A stretch of DNA of 64,000 nucleotides from Pseudomonas sp. GM48 (GTDB taxonomy: Bacteria; Pseudomonadota; Gammaproteobacteria; Pseudomonadales; Pseudomonadaceae), in assembly GCF_000282335.1 (NCBI RefSeq), contig NZ_AKJM01000108.1:1-64000 (forward strand), in the 5' to 3' direction. The position numbers and the translations under genes are program-made. The stretch's first letter is position 1, and each line of letters opens with the position of its first letter. The notes beneath the pieces were generated by a model. The model was given only the letters and a program-made list of their open reading frames with translations. It ran no database searches and was not told the DNA's origin. Positions 9,602-18,478 of this stretch are shown piece by piece.

Positions 9602-11685
9602 AGCCTCTCTTGTCCCGCGTGATTTCCGAGGGCAGCGATCTGCTGTTGGCCGTGGCGGTCATCGGAATTTTGCTGGTGTTGTTCACGCCGATTCCGACGT
9701 GGTTGTTGGATTTGCTGTTGCTGACCAACTTTGCCGTCGCGCTGATGGTGTTGCTGGTGACCTTCGACATCGATAAGCCACTGAGCTTCTCGACCTTTCC
9801 CTCGCTGTTGTTAATGACCACGTTGTTTCGTCTGGCGCTGAATATCTCCGCGACGCGGCTGATCCTGACCGATGGGGATGCGGGGCTGGTCATCGCTGCA
9901 GTGGGCACCCATGTCGTGGGTGGCAACTACGTGATCGGCTTTGTGATCTTCCTGATCCTGGTGGTTGTGCAATATGTGGTGGTCACCAGTGGTGCCCAGC
10001 GCGTGGCCGAGGTGGCCGCGCGTTTCACCCTGGACTCCTTGCCGGGTAAACAGATGAGCATCGACGCTGATCTGAACATGGGCATCATCGACCAGGAAGA
10101 AGCCAAGCGCCGACGCAGCCAGTTGGAGCGTGAATCGAATTTCTACGGTGCCATGGATGGAGCGTCCAAGTTCGTCAAAGGCGACGCGATTGCCGGCATT
10201 GTGATTATCGCGATCAACATTATCGGTGGATTGTCGGTCGGCATTCTGCAAAAGGGCCAGAGCTGGGGCGATGCGTTGCATCACTACACGTTGTTGACGG
10301 TTGGCGACGGCATTGTGACGCAGATCCCTTCGCTGATTATCGCGGTGGCTGCCGGGATCATCATCACCCGAGCCGCCACCGATGCCCGCCTGGGCCCCGA
10401 GTTGGGACGACAGGTGTCGGCTTATCCCAAGACCTTGGTTGTGGTGGCGCTGGTTACGCTGTTTCTGGCGATGATGCCAGGGTTGCCTTTGATTCCGCTG
10501 TTGATGCTGTTTTCCGGGTTTTCCGCAGCGGCCTGGTTCTCTTACCGTAAGTTGCGGCGCAGTGCCACTGAGGGCGAGGATCCACAGAAGAACGACCTGC
10601 TGGCAGGGGAAGACAACGAATCCGCCGACGTCTACGCATTGATGAACACTGATGCGTTTGAACTGCGTTTAAGCGCAGATCTCGCCGCTCACGTCCTGGC
10701 CGCGACCAGCACATTGAGCTTGCGCATCGACAATCTGCGTAAGCAGTTCGCCAAGGATTCTGGATTCGCATTGCCACAGCTCAATGTGCATGTCGACAAG
10801 AAGTTGGCCAATGGCACCTATCAGGTCTGCGTACAGGGAGCGGTGATTGCCACGGGCGAGCTGGAGTTCGATAAATTACTGGCGATCAACCCGGGTGGAG
10901 TGACGCTGGTGCTTGAAGGGCGTGCGACCAAGGAGCCGACCTACGGGCTCAAGGCGCTCTGGATCGACACTGCGCAACGCGCTCAGGCGCGGACGGCGGG
11001 GTACACCCTGGTTGAACCCGACACCGTATTGCTGACCCATTTATCCGAGCTGGCACGCCGTTATGCACCGGAGTTTCTGACCCGTGCCGAGACCGAGCGA
11101 TTGATCGAAAAGAAACGTGCGGGCCTGGGCAGCCTGGTCGACGAATTGGTGCCTCAGGTACTCAGCTATTCGGACATCCAGCGAGTACTGCAATTGTTGC
11201 TGCGTGAGCAGGTGTCTATCCGCAACCTTGAAACCATTCTTGAGGTGCTGGTGGACGCGGGGCGTAGCCACAAGAATGCCGAGGATCTCGTCGAGCGGGT
11301 GCGGGAACGTCTGGGCGCGGCGCTGTATGAGCGCCTGGTAGATAAAAACGGTGAGCTGAACGTATTGACGATCGCGCCGCAGCTGGAAGGTTACATGCTT
11401 GCCGCTGCACGTCCTCGCGAAGGCTTGCAATCGGCGTTGTTACCGGCCCAGGAACTGGAGCGATTTGTCACCACCGTCGCACGGGAGGCAGAACGGCAAC
11501 TCAGTGGTAACAAACAGCCGGTGTTGTTGTGTGCGGCGCCGTTACGACGTGTCTTGCGGGCCTTCATGTCTCGAGCCGTGCCCCACATGGCCGTGTTGTC
11601 GGTGAACGAAGTGGGGCAGCACGCTCGTGTCACGTCGGCAGGCATGATTGACCTGCCCGGCTTCCCTAGCCTGGAGTCCCCATGA
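9598..11685 (+). CDS. flhA: Flagellar export gate protein FlhA
   Basis: 695 residues, the usual FlhA (SctV) length. It has eight predicted membrane helices in the first about 320 residues and a large cytoplasmic domain that docks chaperone-substrate complexes. The FHIPEP-family signature is clear (RVAEVAARFTLDSLPGKQMS at about residues 134-153, followed by the acidic-basic DQEEAKRRR stretch). The C-terminal part shows the expected NLETILEVLVDAG segment. ATG 9598 overlaps the flhB stop, and the stop overlaps flgF. This is the most conserved gene of the locus and the best choice for a phylogeny of the system. Confidence 0.96.
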   Translation: MKPLLSRVISEGSDLLLAVAVIGILLVLFTPIPTWLLDLLLLTNFAVALMVLLVTFDIDKPLSFSTFPSLLLMTTLFRLALNISATRLILTDGDAGLVIAAVGTHVVGGNYVIGFVIFLILVVVQYVVVTSGAQRVAEVAARFTLDSLPGKQMSIDADLNMGIIDQEEAKRRRSQLERESNFYGAMDGASKFVKGDAIAGIVIIAINIIGGLSVGILQKGQSWGDALHHYTLLTVGDGIVTQIPSLIIAVAAGIIITRAATDARLGPELGRQVSAYPKTLVVVALVTLFLAMMPGLPLIPLLMLFSGFSAAAWFSYRKLRRSATEGEDPQKNDLLAGEDNESADVYALMNTDAFELRLSADLAAHVLAATSTLSLRIDNLRKQFAKDSGFALPQLNVHVDKKLANGTYQVCVQGAVIATGELEFDKLLAINPGGVTLVLEGRATKEPTYGLKALWIDTAQRAQARTAGYTLVEPDTVLLTHLSELARRYAPEFLTRAETERLIEKKRAGLGSLVDELVPQVLSYSDIQRVLQLLLREQVSIRNLETILEVLVDAGRSHKNAEDLVERVRERLGAALYERLVDKNGELNVLTIAPQLEGYMLAAARPREGLQSALLPAQELERFVTTVAREAERQLSGNKQPVLLCAAPLRRVLRAFMSRAVPHMAVLSVNEVGQHARVTSAGMIDLPGFPSLESP

Positions 11686-12392
11686 GCGACTTGATCATGC
11701 AACTGGCTGGGGTCATCCAGCGTGATATCGATAACTTGAAAGCCGTGTCGCAGAACGTCGCCAATGCCAATACCTATGGCTATAAGTCTGAGCGCACGTT
11801 CAATGTCATGACTTCGAATGTGGCTGGCACTGGCGTACCGGGCGGACTCGACGACATCCAGGCGCAGACCAGGATCAGTACCGATGGTGGTGCGCTGCAA
11901 CACACCGGGCGAGTCACCGACCTGGCGCTGTCGGGGGACGCCTGGTTTGCGCTGAAGACCCCTGACGGGGTGTTGTTAAGTCGCGATGGACGCTTTCAGG
12001 TCGACAACACCGGTTATCTGGTCAGCAAGGCAGGCTATCCGGTACTGGCAGAAGAAGGCCCACTGCAGGTGGCGGGCGGGGTGTTAAAGGTCGACGCTGG
12101 CGGCCAGGTCAGTGTCGATGATCGGCCGGTAGGTCACCTGAGCATTGTGCGCGTCGACAATCCGCAGCAACTGCTCGCCGTTGGGGCAGGGCTGTATGCG
12201 GCCAATACCGGGATCACACCCGCCAAAAATTTCGTTGTGCATCAAGGGCTGCTGGAACGCTCGAATGCGGCGATGGGTACCGACATGGTGAAGATGATGG
12301 AAGTGTCGCGGCATGTCGAAACCATGCAGCGAGCGCTGTCGGCTTACGACGGCATGCTCAACAGCGGTATCAACCAATTAGGCAAGGACTGA
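11682..12392 (+). CDS. flgF: Flagellar proximal rod protein FlgF
   Basis: 236 residues of the rod/hook family. The N-terminus carries the flagellar basal-body rod signature (SQNVANANTYGYKSERTFN) and the C-terminus the paired helix (GTDMVKMMEVSRHVETMQRA), which together form the coiled-coil rod core. The central part holds the FlgEFG-type domain (LALSGDAWFAL, LLSRDGRFQVDNTGYLVS). It precedes flgG, as usual for flgF, and is close to the normal length of about 245. It is secreted through the export gate into the periplasm. Confidence 0.92.
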   Translation: MSDLIMQLAGVIQRDIDNLKAVSQNVANANTYGYKSERTFNVMTSNVAGTGVPGGLDDIQAQTRISTDGGALQHTGRVTDLALSGDAWFALKTPDGVLLSRDGRFQVDNTGYLVSKAGYPVLAEEGPLQVAGGVLKVDAGGQVSVDDRPVGHLSIVRVDNPQQLLAVGAGLYAANTGITPAKNFVVHQGLLERSNAAMGTDMVKMMEVSRHVETMQRALSAYDGMLNSGINQLGKD

Positions 12393-12406
12393 CCAGGAGT
12401 GTGGTT

Positions 12407-13180
12407 GTGATTGATTCATTGAGTATTGCCAGCTCCGGTCTGGCCGCGAACCAGGCGTGGATCGACAGCATTTCGAACAACGTCGCCAACATGCAGACCA
12501 TTGGCTACAAGCGCAGTCAGGTGGACTTTCACGACATGGTCCGGGAAGTCGGGACACGTGACGACGGTGGTGGCATGACCGAGAGCTTGCTGACCGGCGC
12601 AGGTATTCAGGCTTCGCAGCCGAGTCAGGTCTTCAGCCCGGGGACAGTTCGTGAGAGTGGTAACGCGCTGGATCTGGCCATTCAGGGTGATGGGTTTTTC
12701 GAAGTGGCATTACCTACGGGCGAGCTGGCGTACACCCGCGCAGGACGGTTTCACCTCGACAGCGAAGGCCAATTGGCAATGCCGGACGGGCAAACGCTGA
12801 CAGCCGATCTACGGGTGCCGCCGGACGCGCGCAACCTGGTGATCAAACAGAACGGCGAGGTTCAGGCGACCATTACCGAGACGGGGGAGGTCATTAACGT
12901 CGGTCAGGTGCAATTGGCCAAATTCGCCAGTGCCGAAGCAATGACGAAGCTCAGCGATGGTCTTTATCGCCCGACGCTGACCAGCGGCGAAGCCATCTAT
13001 GCAGAGCCGGGTCGAGATGGTCAGGGTGTTCTGTTGCAAGGGTATGTCGAGATGTCGAATGTCAATCTGATCGACGAAATGAGCGGATTGGTTCTGGCTC
13101 AACGTGCCTACCAGATGAATGCGCGATTGCTGCAAGCCAGCGATCAGATTCTGGAAACCATCAATAACCTGCGCCGTTGA
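12407..13180 (+). CDS. flgG: Flagellar distal rod protein FlgG
   Basis: 257 residues, close to the standard 260. It shows the rod signature (SISNNVANMQTIGYKRSQVD), the FlgG central motif (LDLAIQGDGFFEVALPTGEL), and the C-terminal helix (EMSNVNLIDEMSGLVLAQRA, then YQMNARLLQASDQIL). I prefer GTG 12407, giving MIDSLSIASSGL and a 7-base gap to the AGGAG at 12395-12399; GTG 12401 would sit directly on the ribosome-binding site. The distal rod spans the periplasm through the P and L rings. Confidence 0.93.
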   Translation: MIDSLSIASSGLAANQAWIDSISNNVANMQTIGYKRSQVDFHDMVREVGTRDDGGGMTESLLTGAGIQASQPSQVFSPGTVRESGNALDLAIQGDGFFEVALPTGELAYTRAGRFHLDSEGQLAMPDGQTLTADLRVPPDARNLVIKQNGEVQATITETGEVINVGQVQLAKFASAEAMTKLSDGLYRPTLTSGEAIYAEPGRDGQGVLLQGYVEMSNVNLIDEMSGLVLAQRAYQMNARLLQASDQILETINNLRR

Positions 13181-13185
13181 CCATT

Positions 13186-13890
13186 ATGAATATTCATTGG
13201 TTGGCCGGGTTCGGGCTTTGGGTCGCAAGCAGTGGCTGTTTTGCCGAGGTGGCGTTCGGTGCCGGTTGCGATGCTGTCGCGTCAAGTAATGCCTTGGCGA
13301 CGGCAACCCAAAATCTTCAGGCGCAGTTGGCTACACCAGAGGTTGAACTTCAGCTCACGCCTATGGGTGAGCTCCCGACTATGGTTCGTCCGCAAGTCAG
13401 GTTGTTGAGCCAGGGCATACGCAGCCGGGTGCCGGTCGCATTCAGTGGCACAGTGTGCGGCCATGATCGGCCCAGTGTGGTGACGGTTTGGTTCAAGGTC
13501 CAGGCCTGGAAGCAGGCGTGGGTCTATGGCCGCAATGGGCGAGCCGATCAGGTCGTGACCGATGTTCAACCGCGTCTGGAACGGGTCGACCTGGCGGCGG
13601 CGCAACTTTCGCCGGACGATCTGCCCAACGATGTTGCAGGGCAGTGGCTGAATCAATCGGTCAATGCCGGCATGCCGGTGCTCAAGCGTCATCTCAAGGC
13701 TGAGCCTCTGGTGTATCGCGATGCTCCGGTGACCGTGGTGGTCTATGGCCCTGGCCTGATGCTGCGCACTGAAGGCAAGGCGCTGCGTCCGGGTGTTCTG
13801 GGGGAGCGGGTACCGGTGATGCTGGACGGAGCCGAGTCGAGCCTGTTGGCTGTGGTCGCCGGCAAAGGAGAGGTTCATGTGGAAAGATGA
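13186..13890 (+). CDS. flgA: Flagella basal-body P-ring formation protein FlgA
   Basis: 234 residues with an N-terminal signal peptide (to about residue 20). FlgA is the periplasmic chaperone for P-ring (FlgI) assembly. The C-terminal about 120 residues are the SAF-like domain, with LAAAQLSPDDL, a VNAGMPVLKRHLKAEPLV segment and GLMLRTEGKAL, all typical of FlgA. The N-terminal half is weakly conserved. ATG 13186 is preferred over an in-frame TTG 13177. It sits between the rod genes and the ring genes flgH and flgI, consistent with its role. Confidence 0.85.
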   Translation: MNIHWLAGFGLWVASSGCFAEVAFGAGCDAVASSNALATATQNLQAQLATPEVELQLTPMGELPTMVRPQVRLLSQGIRSRVPVAFSGTVCGHDRPSVVTVWFKVQAWKQAWVYGRNGRADQVVTDVQPRLERVDLAAAQLSPDDLPNDVAGQWLNQSVNAGMPVLKRHLKAEPLVYRDAPVTVVVYGPGLMLRTEGKALRPGVLGERVPVMLDGAESSLLAVVAGKGEVHVER

Positions 13891-14452
13891 CGCCCGCAGA
13901 GCGTTGCTTGTGATGCTGCTGCCGGGAGTGGCTTGCGCACAGAGCCTGATCGATCCCGATGGCTATCGGTCGCTGACCGGCGACCGCCGTGGTTACCATC
14001 TTGGCGATGCTCTGACGGTTCTGGTGGTGGAATCCACTACGGCCCAGAGCGCGGCCGGTACGGGAGCCGACAGCAATACCGATATTGCCGCGCGCACGGC
14101 CCTGGACAGTAACACCCATCAAGCGAACCTGGCCTTGAGGGGCGATACCAATGCTGCTGGACAGACCAACCGTAGCGGGCAAATTCGCACAAACGTTTCC
14201 GTACGGATCATTGAACAACTTCCCGAGGGTTTGCTGCGCGTCAGTGGCGAGCAGCGAGTGATGGTCAATGATGAAAAACAGCAGGTGAGAATCACCGGTC
14301 TGGTTCGACCGGATGACATCGCATACAACAACACGGTGCTTTCCTATCGCCTGGCAGACGCACAAATCGACATCGTCGGTGACGGTGTGGTGACCGATGC
14401 GCAGAAGCAGAACATCGTTTTTCGGGTGCTCAAGTGGCTGCGTATCTTATGA
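13877..14452 (+). CDS. flgH: Flagellar L-ring protein FlgH
   Basis: 191 residues, shorter than the usual 220-230. FlgH forms the outer-membrane L ring. Family motifs are GDALTVLVVESTTAQ, the Asn/Thr/Ala-rich middle, LPEGLLRVSGEQRVMVN and ITGLVRPDDI. FlgH is normally a lipoprotein; here the signal peptide ends in PGVACAQ, so Cys20 has Gly at -3 instead of Leu. Either this is a poor lipobox, or cleavage is by signal peptidase I after ACA. The gene starts at ATG 13877 with GGAGAGG upstream and overlaps flgA by 14 bases. Confidence 0.9.
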   Translation: MWKDDARRALLVMLLPGVACAQSLIDPDGYRSLTGDRRGYHLGDALTVLVVESTTAQSAAGTGADSNTDIAARTALDSNTHQANLALRGDTNAAGQTNRSGQIRTNVSVRIIEQLPEGLLRVSGEQRVMVNDEKQQVRITGLVRPDDIAYNNTVLSYRLADAQIDIVGDGVVTDAQKQNIVFRVLKWLRIL

Positions 14453-15558
14453 AAATTGTTGCTCGACTGCTTTCGGGTCTGTTGTTCACTCTTTGGCTGC
14501 AACCGACCCTGGCTGATGTCCGGATCAAGGAGCTGACACGTATTCAAGGCGTGCGGGACTATTCCATCATCGGTTATGGCCTGGTGGTTGGTTTGGCTGG
14601 AACGGGCGATACCGACCGCAATCGGGCCACCCGTCAGTCGCTGGTCAATACCCTGAAGAACTTTAACGTGAACGTCGCCGAGAGTGACCTCAATACCCGC
14701 AACTCGGCGGCGGTGATGGTCACCGGTAACTTGCGGTCGTTCAGCGAGTCGGGGGACAAGCTGGACGTCGAGGTCTCTTCTCTGGGCGATGCTCGCAGTC
14801 TGCTGGGGGGCACTTTGTTGATGACGCCTCTGTATGGTCCGGACGAAAAACTCTATGCCCTGGCCCAAGGACCGATGTCGGTGGGCGGGTACGTTTTTGA
14901 GGCCAACTCCAATTCGGTGCAGAAGAACCATCCGACGGTCGGGCGTATTCCACGAGGCGCCAGTGTGGAGCGTTCGGCCTTTTCAGAAAATGATGAGGTT
15001 TCGAGAAGTCTGGTGCTGATTCTCAACGAGCCGGATTACACCACTGCGCAGCGTATTGCCGATGCCTTGAGTCGCGAGTTGGGGGTGCCCGGCGTGCGAG
15101 TGGTGCATGCCGCCAAAGTTGAGGTCCCCGTCACTGCGGGTATGACCGTGCCTCGGTTGATCTCGCGGGTACAAAACGTTTCAGTGGCACCGGATTATGC
15201 TGCCCGGGTGGTCGTCAATGAGCGCACTGGCACCGTGGTGGCGGGCGCCAACGTTCGATTGGGTGAGGTCAGCATTTCCCAGGGCTCACTGAGTGTGGTG
15301 ATCAGCACCAAGTTCCAGGTTTCGCAGCCGTCCTGGGTCGCACGCACTGGGCCGAGCGTCGGTACGGTGGTTGTGCCCGATACCGAACTGACTGTGAATG
15401 AAGAAGAACACGGCCCCGTAAAACTGGCCGAGGGCGCGACGGTGGGAGATCTGGTGAAAGCCCTCAATCGGGTTCGATTGAGCACGAGAGAAGTGATCAC
15501 TGTGTTGCAAGCAATCAAACAGGCGGGCGCATTGCACGCCGAACTCATTGTTCAATAA
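14449..15558 (+). CDS. flgI: Flagellar P-ring protein FlgI
   Basis: 369 residues, standard length. The signal peptide ends near residue 23 (LQPTLA). The mature start RIKELTRIQGVRDYSIIGYG and the following GLVVGLAGTGD are the FlgI signature; the C-terminus has the VRLSTREVITVLQAIKQAGA segment. FlgI forms the periplasmic P ring. ATG 14449 overlaps the flgH stop (ATGA). In many flagellar clusters flgJ (rod cap and muramidase) follows flgI; here flgB follows instead and no flgJ is seen. Confidence 0.95.
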   Translation: MKIVARLLSGLLFTLWLQPTLADVRIKELTRIQGVRDYSIIGYGLVVGLAGTGDTDRNRATRQSLVNTLKNFNVNVAESDLNTRNSAAVMVTGNLRSFSESGDKLDVEVSSLGDARSLLGGTLLMTPLYGPDEKLYALAQGPMSVGGYVFEANSNSVQKNHPTVGRIPRGASVERSAFSENDEVSRSLVLILNEPDYTTAQRIADALSRELGVPGVRVVHAAKVEVPVTAGMTVPRLISRVQNVSVAPDYAARVVVNERTGTVVAGANVRLGEVSISQGSLSVVISTKFQVSQPSWVARTGPSVGTVVVPDTELTVNEEEHGPVKLAEGATVGDLVKALNRVRLSTREVITVLQAIKQAGALHAELIVQ

Positions 15559-15567
15559 GGACGATTG

Positions 15568-15945
15568 ATGTCAGCCGATATGAATCTTGCAATAGAGACT
15601 GTTCGCTTCGCCATGAGCCTGGAGCAATTGCAGGCGAAGGTCGCGGCACACAATATCGCCATGGCTAACGTTCCGGGGAGCAAGGCCATGCGTCTCAACA
15701 GCTTCGAACCGATGGCGGCATTGCGTGGCTTGCACAACGATCCTGAGTTGTTTGGGCAGGCACTGCGTTCGATGCAGGACAGCGAACTAACGCCGTATTT
15801 GCAAAGCTATACGCCGGGCTCGCCATTGGCACTGGACGGTGAAGTTGCGCAAATGTCCGCTGCGAGCGGCCGCTATCAGGCCTTGGCTGATGGCGTGTCA
15901 CGCCAGTTCGCGTTGATGCAGTTGGCTATCCGGGGAGGTCGCTGA
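15568..15945 (+). CDS. flgB: Flagellar proximal rod protein FlgB
   Basis: 125 residues, near the usual 130-140. The N-terminal helix with HNIAMANVPGSKA is a diverged rod signature (normally NIANANTPGYKA), and the C-terminal SGRYQALADGVSRQFALMQL resembles the FlgB end. FlgB is the first rod subunit above FliE. I use ATG 15568 with an AAGGA ribosome-binding site; TTG 15565 is less likely. The divergence of the signature is higher than in flgF or flgG. Its place before flgC supports the call. Confidence 0.82.
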   Translation: MSADMNLAIETVRFAMSLEQLQAKVAAHNIAMANVPGSKAMRLNSFEPMAALRGLHNDPELFGQALRSMQDSELTPYLQSYTPGSPLALDGEVAQMSAASGRYQALADGVSRQFALMQLAIRGGR

Positions 15946-15947
15946 GG

Positions 15948-16343
15948 ATGCCTCTGGACAACATCAGCGAGATTGTTCGCGGGAGTATGGCCTATGAGCG
16001 TTCACGGGTAGAGGTCGCTAGCTACAACCTGGCGATCGCCAACGTGGCGATAGGTCCGGGCGAACGTTCGCCGTTACTCAGCGTATCGCCTCCAGCCAGC
16101 TTTGCTGGACAACTGGGGTTACAGCAGCCCCTCGTTCATGCCCAACCGCGAAGCGACACCCGTTTGGTTCATGATCCAGCCCATCCCATGGCTGACCAGG
16201 ATGGCATGGTGCATTACCCGAACATCGAAGCCGCCAGGGAGATGGCTACTTTGGTATCGGCAACCCGTGCCTATGAAGCGAATATTCGCTCTTACAACAG
16301 CTTGCGCGAAATGACGCTCAAAGCCTTTGAAATTGGAAAGTGA
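15948..16343 (+). CDS. flgC: Flagellar proximal rod protein FlgC
   Basis: 131 residues, close to FlgC length. It has the N-terminal rod helix (YERSRVEVASYNLAIANVAI) and the strongly conserved C-terminal FlgC region: YPNIEAAREMATLVSATRAY followed by EANIRSYNSLREM. The usual NTPG element in the N-terminal signature is changed (AIGPGERS). It follows flgB by two bases and precedes fliE, the common order of the flgBC-fliE module. Confidence 0.9.
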   Translation: MPLDNISEIVRGSMAYERSRVEVASYNLAIANVAIGPGERSPLLSVSPPASFAGQLGLQQPLVHAQPRSDTRLVHDPAHPMADQDGMVHYPNIEAAREMATLVSATRAYEANIRSYNSLREMTLKAFEIGK

Positions 16344-16344
16344 T

Positions 16345-16650
16345 ATGACCGCCGCCATCGCGCCTATTGCATTAACCACCGATCTTTCACCGGCCTCTGC
16401 CCTGGCGGACGGGCCGATGGGACCCCAGGGCACCGATTTTGTCGGTTTGTTGAAATCGGGCGCAACCCAACTGAGTGCACAAACCGGGCAAGCCAGCGAG
16501 CTGCTTTCGGCTTATGCGCTGGGCGAAAATATTGCACCCCACGATCTGGTCATGGCCATGGAGCAAGCGAAGCTGTCGCTGCAGTTGGCCGTAGAAGTGC
16601 GCAACCGCCTGGTAGATGCCTACCAGGAACTCACACGGCTGCAGATCTAA
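16345..16650 (+). CDS. fliE: Flagellar hook-basal body protein FliE
   Basis: 101 residues, the usual FliE size. FliE joins the MS ring and export gate to the rod. The C-terminal half shows the family pattern: ALGENIAPHDLVMAMEQAKL, then SLQLAVEVRNRLVDAYQELT. The N-terminus is unstructured and weakly conserved. ATG 16345 overlaps the flgC stop region closely, and fliF begins four bases after the stop, as in many flagellar operons. Confidence 0.9.
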   Translation: MTAAIAPIALTTDLSPASALADGPMGPQGTDFVGLLKSGATQLSAQTGQASELLSAYALGENIAPHDLVMAMEQAKLSLQLAVEVRNRLVDAYQELTRLQI

Positions 16651-16653
16651 ACC

Positions 16654-18021
16654 ATGGAGAATCAATCGGTGTCCTCGTTCCTCGCAGGCCGTACCCGCGT
16701 CTTTCTGATAGGCGCTTTGCTGATTGTCGGCCTGCTGGCCGTGTCAGTGTGGTGGGTGATCCGGCCGCAATACGTTGCGTTGTACAGAAATGCCGACGAG
16801 GCATCCCAGGCTCAGATTCTGGCCACATTGAGTCAACGCCATGTGCCCTATCGGATCAATACACAGCAGGGTGCGATTGAAGTTCTGGCCGATCACGCAG
16901 CATCCGCGCGTATGTATCTGGCTGAGGCAGGTATTCCGACACGCGGCGGTACGGGTTTTGAATTGTTCGACAAGGCCGACTACGGCATGTCGGAGTTCAG
17001 TCAGAAAATCAATTACCAACGGGCCATGGAAGGAGAATTGGCGCGCACGATCATGAGCATCTCCGAAGTGGAATATGCCCGCGTGCATTTGACGTTCAAG
17101 AAAACCAGCCTCTACCAGCAGGCGGAAGAACCACCCAAGGCGTCGGTGATTGTACGTCTGCGTTCCACGGGGACGTTGATACCTCAACGGGTCAGGGGTA
17201 TTCAGCAACTGGTGTCGTCGGCGGTGGAGGGGATGACGCTCGAGCGTGTGTCGGTGCTCAATGAAGATGGACAGGTGCTCAGTGCCTCTGATGGCGCAGC
17301 GGCGGCTCCGGAGCATCTGCAATTGACTGCTCAGGTCGAGCAGGCGTTGAAGTTGAAAGCTGAAGAGTTGTTGGCACGTCCGCTCGGTCATCGTGGCGTC
17401 GATGTGTCTGTGCGGGTACTGATGAACTTTGACCGTGTCAGATCAATCAGCGAACAACCGCTCTCAAACAAAATACGTCGTGAAAAACGTACGGAGTCCA
17501 CCGAGAACTCCAGTGGCGAGTCCACGAGCAAGCGCTCCCAGAACAATCGGGAAATTGATTATGAGGTGGGTAAGGCGCGCGCCGAAACCGAGCATGCGGC
17601 TGGCAGGATTGAGCGTATTACTGTCGGAGTAGTGCTCAGTACACCAGTGACGGACGCTCAGCAGAAAGATATCCAGGCCTTGCTTGAAGCGGCATTGGGG
17701 CTGGATCTCAAGCGCGGTGATCGACTGGTGATGGTATATATCCCCGATATGCCCGTACCGCAGATGCCTTCAGTGGTCGAGACCCCGGCGGAACCGGTGC
17801 CGGTGAGTCATGCCCCCTTAACCAACGATGATGTGTCGTTGCCATGGGCTCGCTGGCTTGGCATTGGATTGATGGTGACGCTGGTGATCAGTCTGTTGAT
17901 GCTTTGGGCGAAAGGACGTAGAAAAACTGTGTCCTCCCCTGCATTGGTACCGCGACTGACATCAGTCGAGCGTGAGCAATTGCTGGTCGACTTGCGCCGC
18001 TGGCTACTGGAGGGGCGTTAA
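16654..18021 (+). CDS. fliF: Flagellar MS-ring protein FliF (short form)
   Basis: 455 residues, about 100 fewer than typical FliF (550-600). It has a first membrane helix at about residues 13-36, the YscJ/FliF ring domain (IRPQYVALYRNADEASQAQI, RGGTGFELFDKADYGMSEFS, and ARVHLTFKK), a linker rich in Ser/Arg/Glu (residues 270-310), and a second helix at about 395-416. Only about 40 residues follow the second helix. In ordinary FliF this cytoplasmic tail binds the FliG N-terminal domain. The shorter protein fits the reduced FliG encoded next. Confidence 0.93.
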   Translation: MENQSVSSFLAGRTRVFLIGALLIVGLLAVSVWWVIRPQYVALYRNADEASQAQILATLSQRHVPYRINTQQGAIEVLADHAASARMYLAEAGIPTRGGTGFELFDKADYGMSEFSQKINYQRAMEGELARTIMSISEVEYARVHLTFKKTSLYQQAEEPPKASVIVRLRSTGTLIPQRVRGIQQLVSSAVEGMTLERVSVLNEDGQVLSASDGAAAAPEHLQLTAQVEQALKLKAEELLARPLGHRGVDVSVRVLMNFDRVRSISEQPLSNKIRREKRTESTENSSGESTSKRSQNNREIDYEVGKARAETEHAAGRIERITVGVVLSTPVTDAQQKDIQALLEAALGLDLKRGDRLVMVYIPDMPVPQMPSVVETPAEPVPVSHAPLTNDDVSLPWARWLGIGLMVTLVISLLMLWAKGRRKTVSSPALVPRLTSVEREQLLVDLRRWLLEGR

Positions 18022-18025
18022 CGTC

Positions 18026-18478
18026 ATGGAATTCTCTGCGCTTCGTAAAGCGGCTATCCGCCTTGCCTGTTCTCATGCCGAAGACCGGGACTGGGTTCTT
18101 GCACGGCTGGAGCCTGACGAGCGTCACAAGGTTGAGGAACTGTTGGAGGAGATCAATCTGCTGGGGTTGACGAACGATCCCAGCATTGTTGCGGCCGTGA
18201 TGAACGAGCTGGCGGTAGCACCGTCGGCCAGTCGAACGACGCCCGACAATACTCGACTCAAAACCCGGCTCTCGAAAGCGACGCATCCCTTTTGGGGCGC
18301 ACTGGTACTTCAACTGGAAACGCCAGCTGTACGTCGTGAAGTGCTGGGGGGCCTGGCCAACAGCACCGACATCCGTCGATGGGACAGCAAATTTGCCAAG
18401 CAGATATTGCCCCCTGCACTGATGGATAGCTTGAGAGCCCGGATGGAAGCTCAGGAGGCAGGCGATGAGCACCCCTAA
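18026..18478 (+). CDS. Truncated FliG-like protein lacking the torque domain
   Basis: 150 residues at the position of fliG (between fliF and fliH). Residues 5-62 (LRKAAIRLACSHAEDRDWVL, LEPDERHKVEEL) resemble the FliG N-terminal domain that binds FliF. Residues 87-110 (HPFWGALVLQLETPAVRREV plus LGGL) align by eye with the FliG middle-domain segment around the EHPQ motif. The protein then ends after about 40 more residues, so the C-terminal domain with the charged helix that meets MotA is absent; ordinary FliG has about 330 residues. In injectisomes the matching place is held by the unrelated-looking SctK. ATG 18026 has GGAGGGG upstream. The assignment rests on context and short matches. Confidence 0.7.
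   Translation: MEFSALRKAAIRLACSHAEDRDWVLARLEPDERHKVEELLEEINLLGLTNDPSIVAAVMNELAVAPSASRTTPDNTRLKTRLSKATHPFWGALVLQLETPAVRREVLGGLANSTDIRRWDSKFAKQILPPALMDSLRARMEAQEAGDEHP

Noticed and set aside
15568..15945. This gene as the missing flgJ
   Set aside because: It has the rod-type N-terminal helix and the FlgB-like C-terminal helix, sits before flgC, and lacks any muramidase or rod-cap features.
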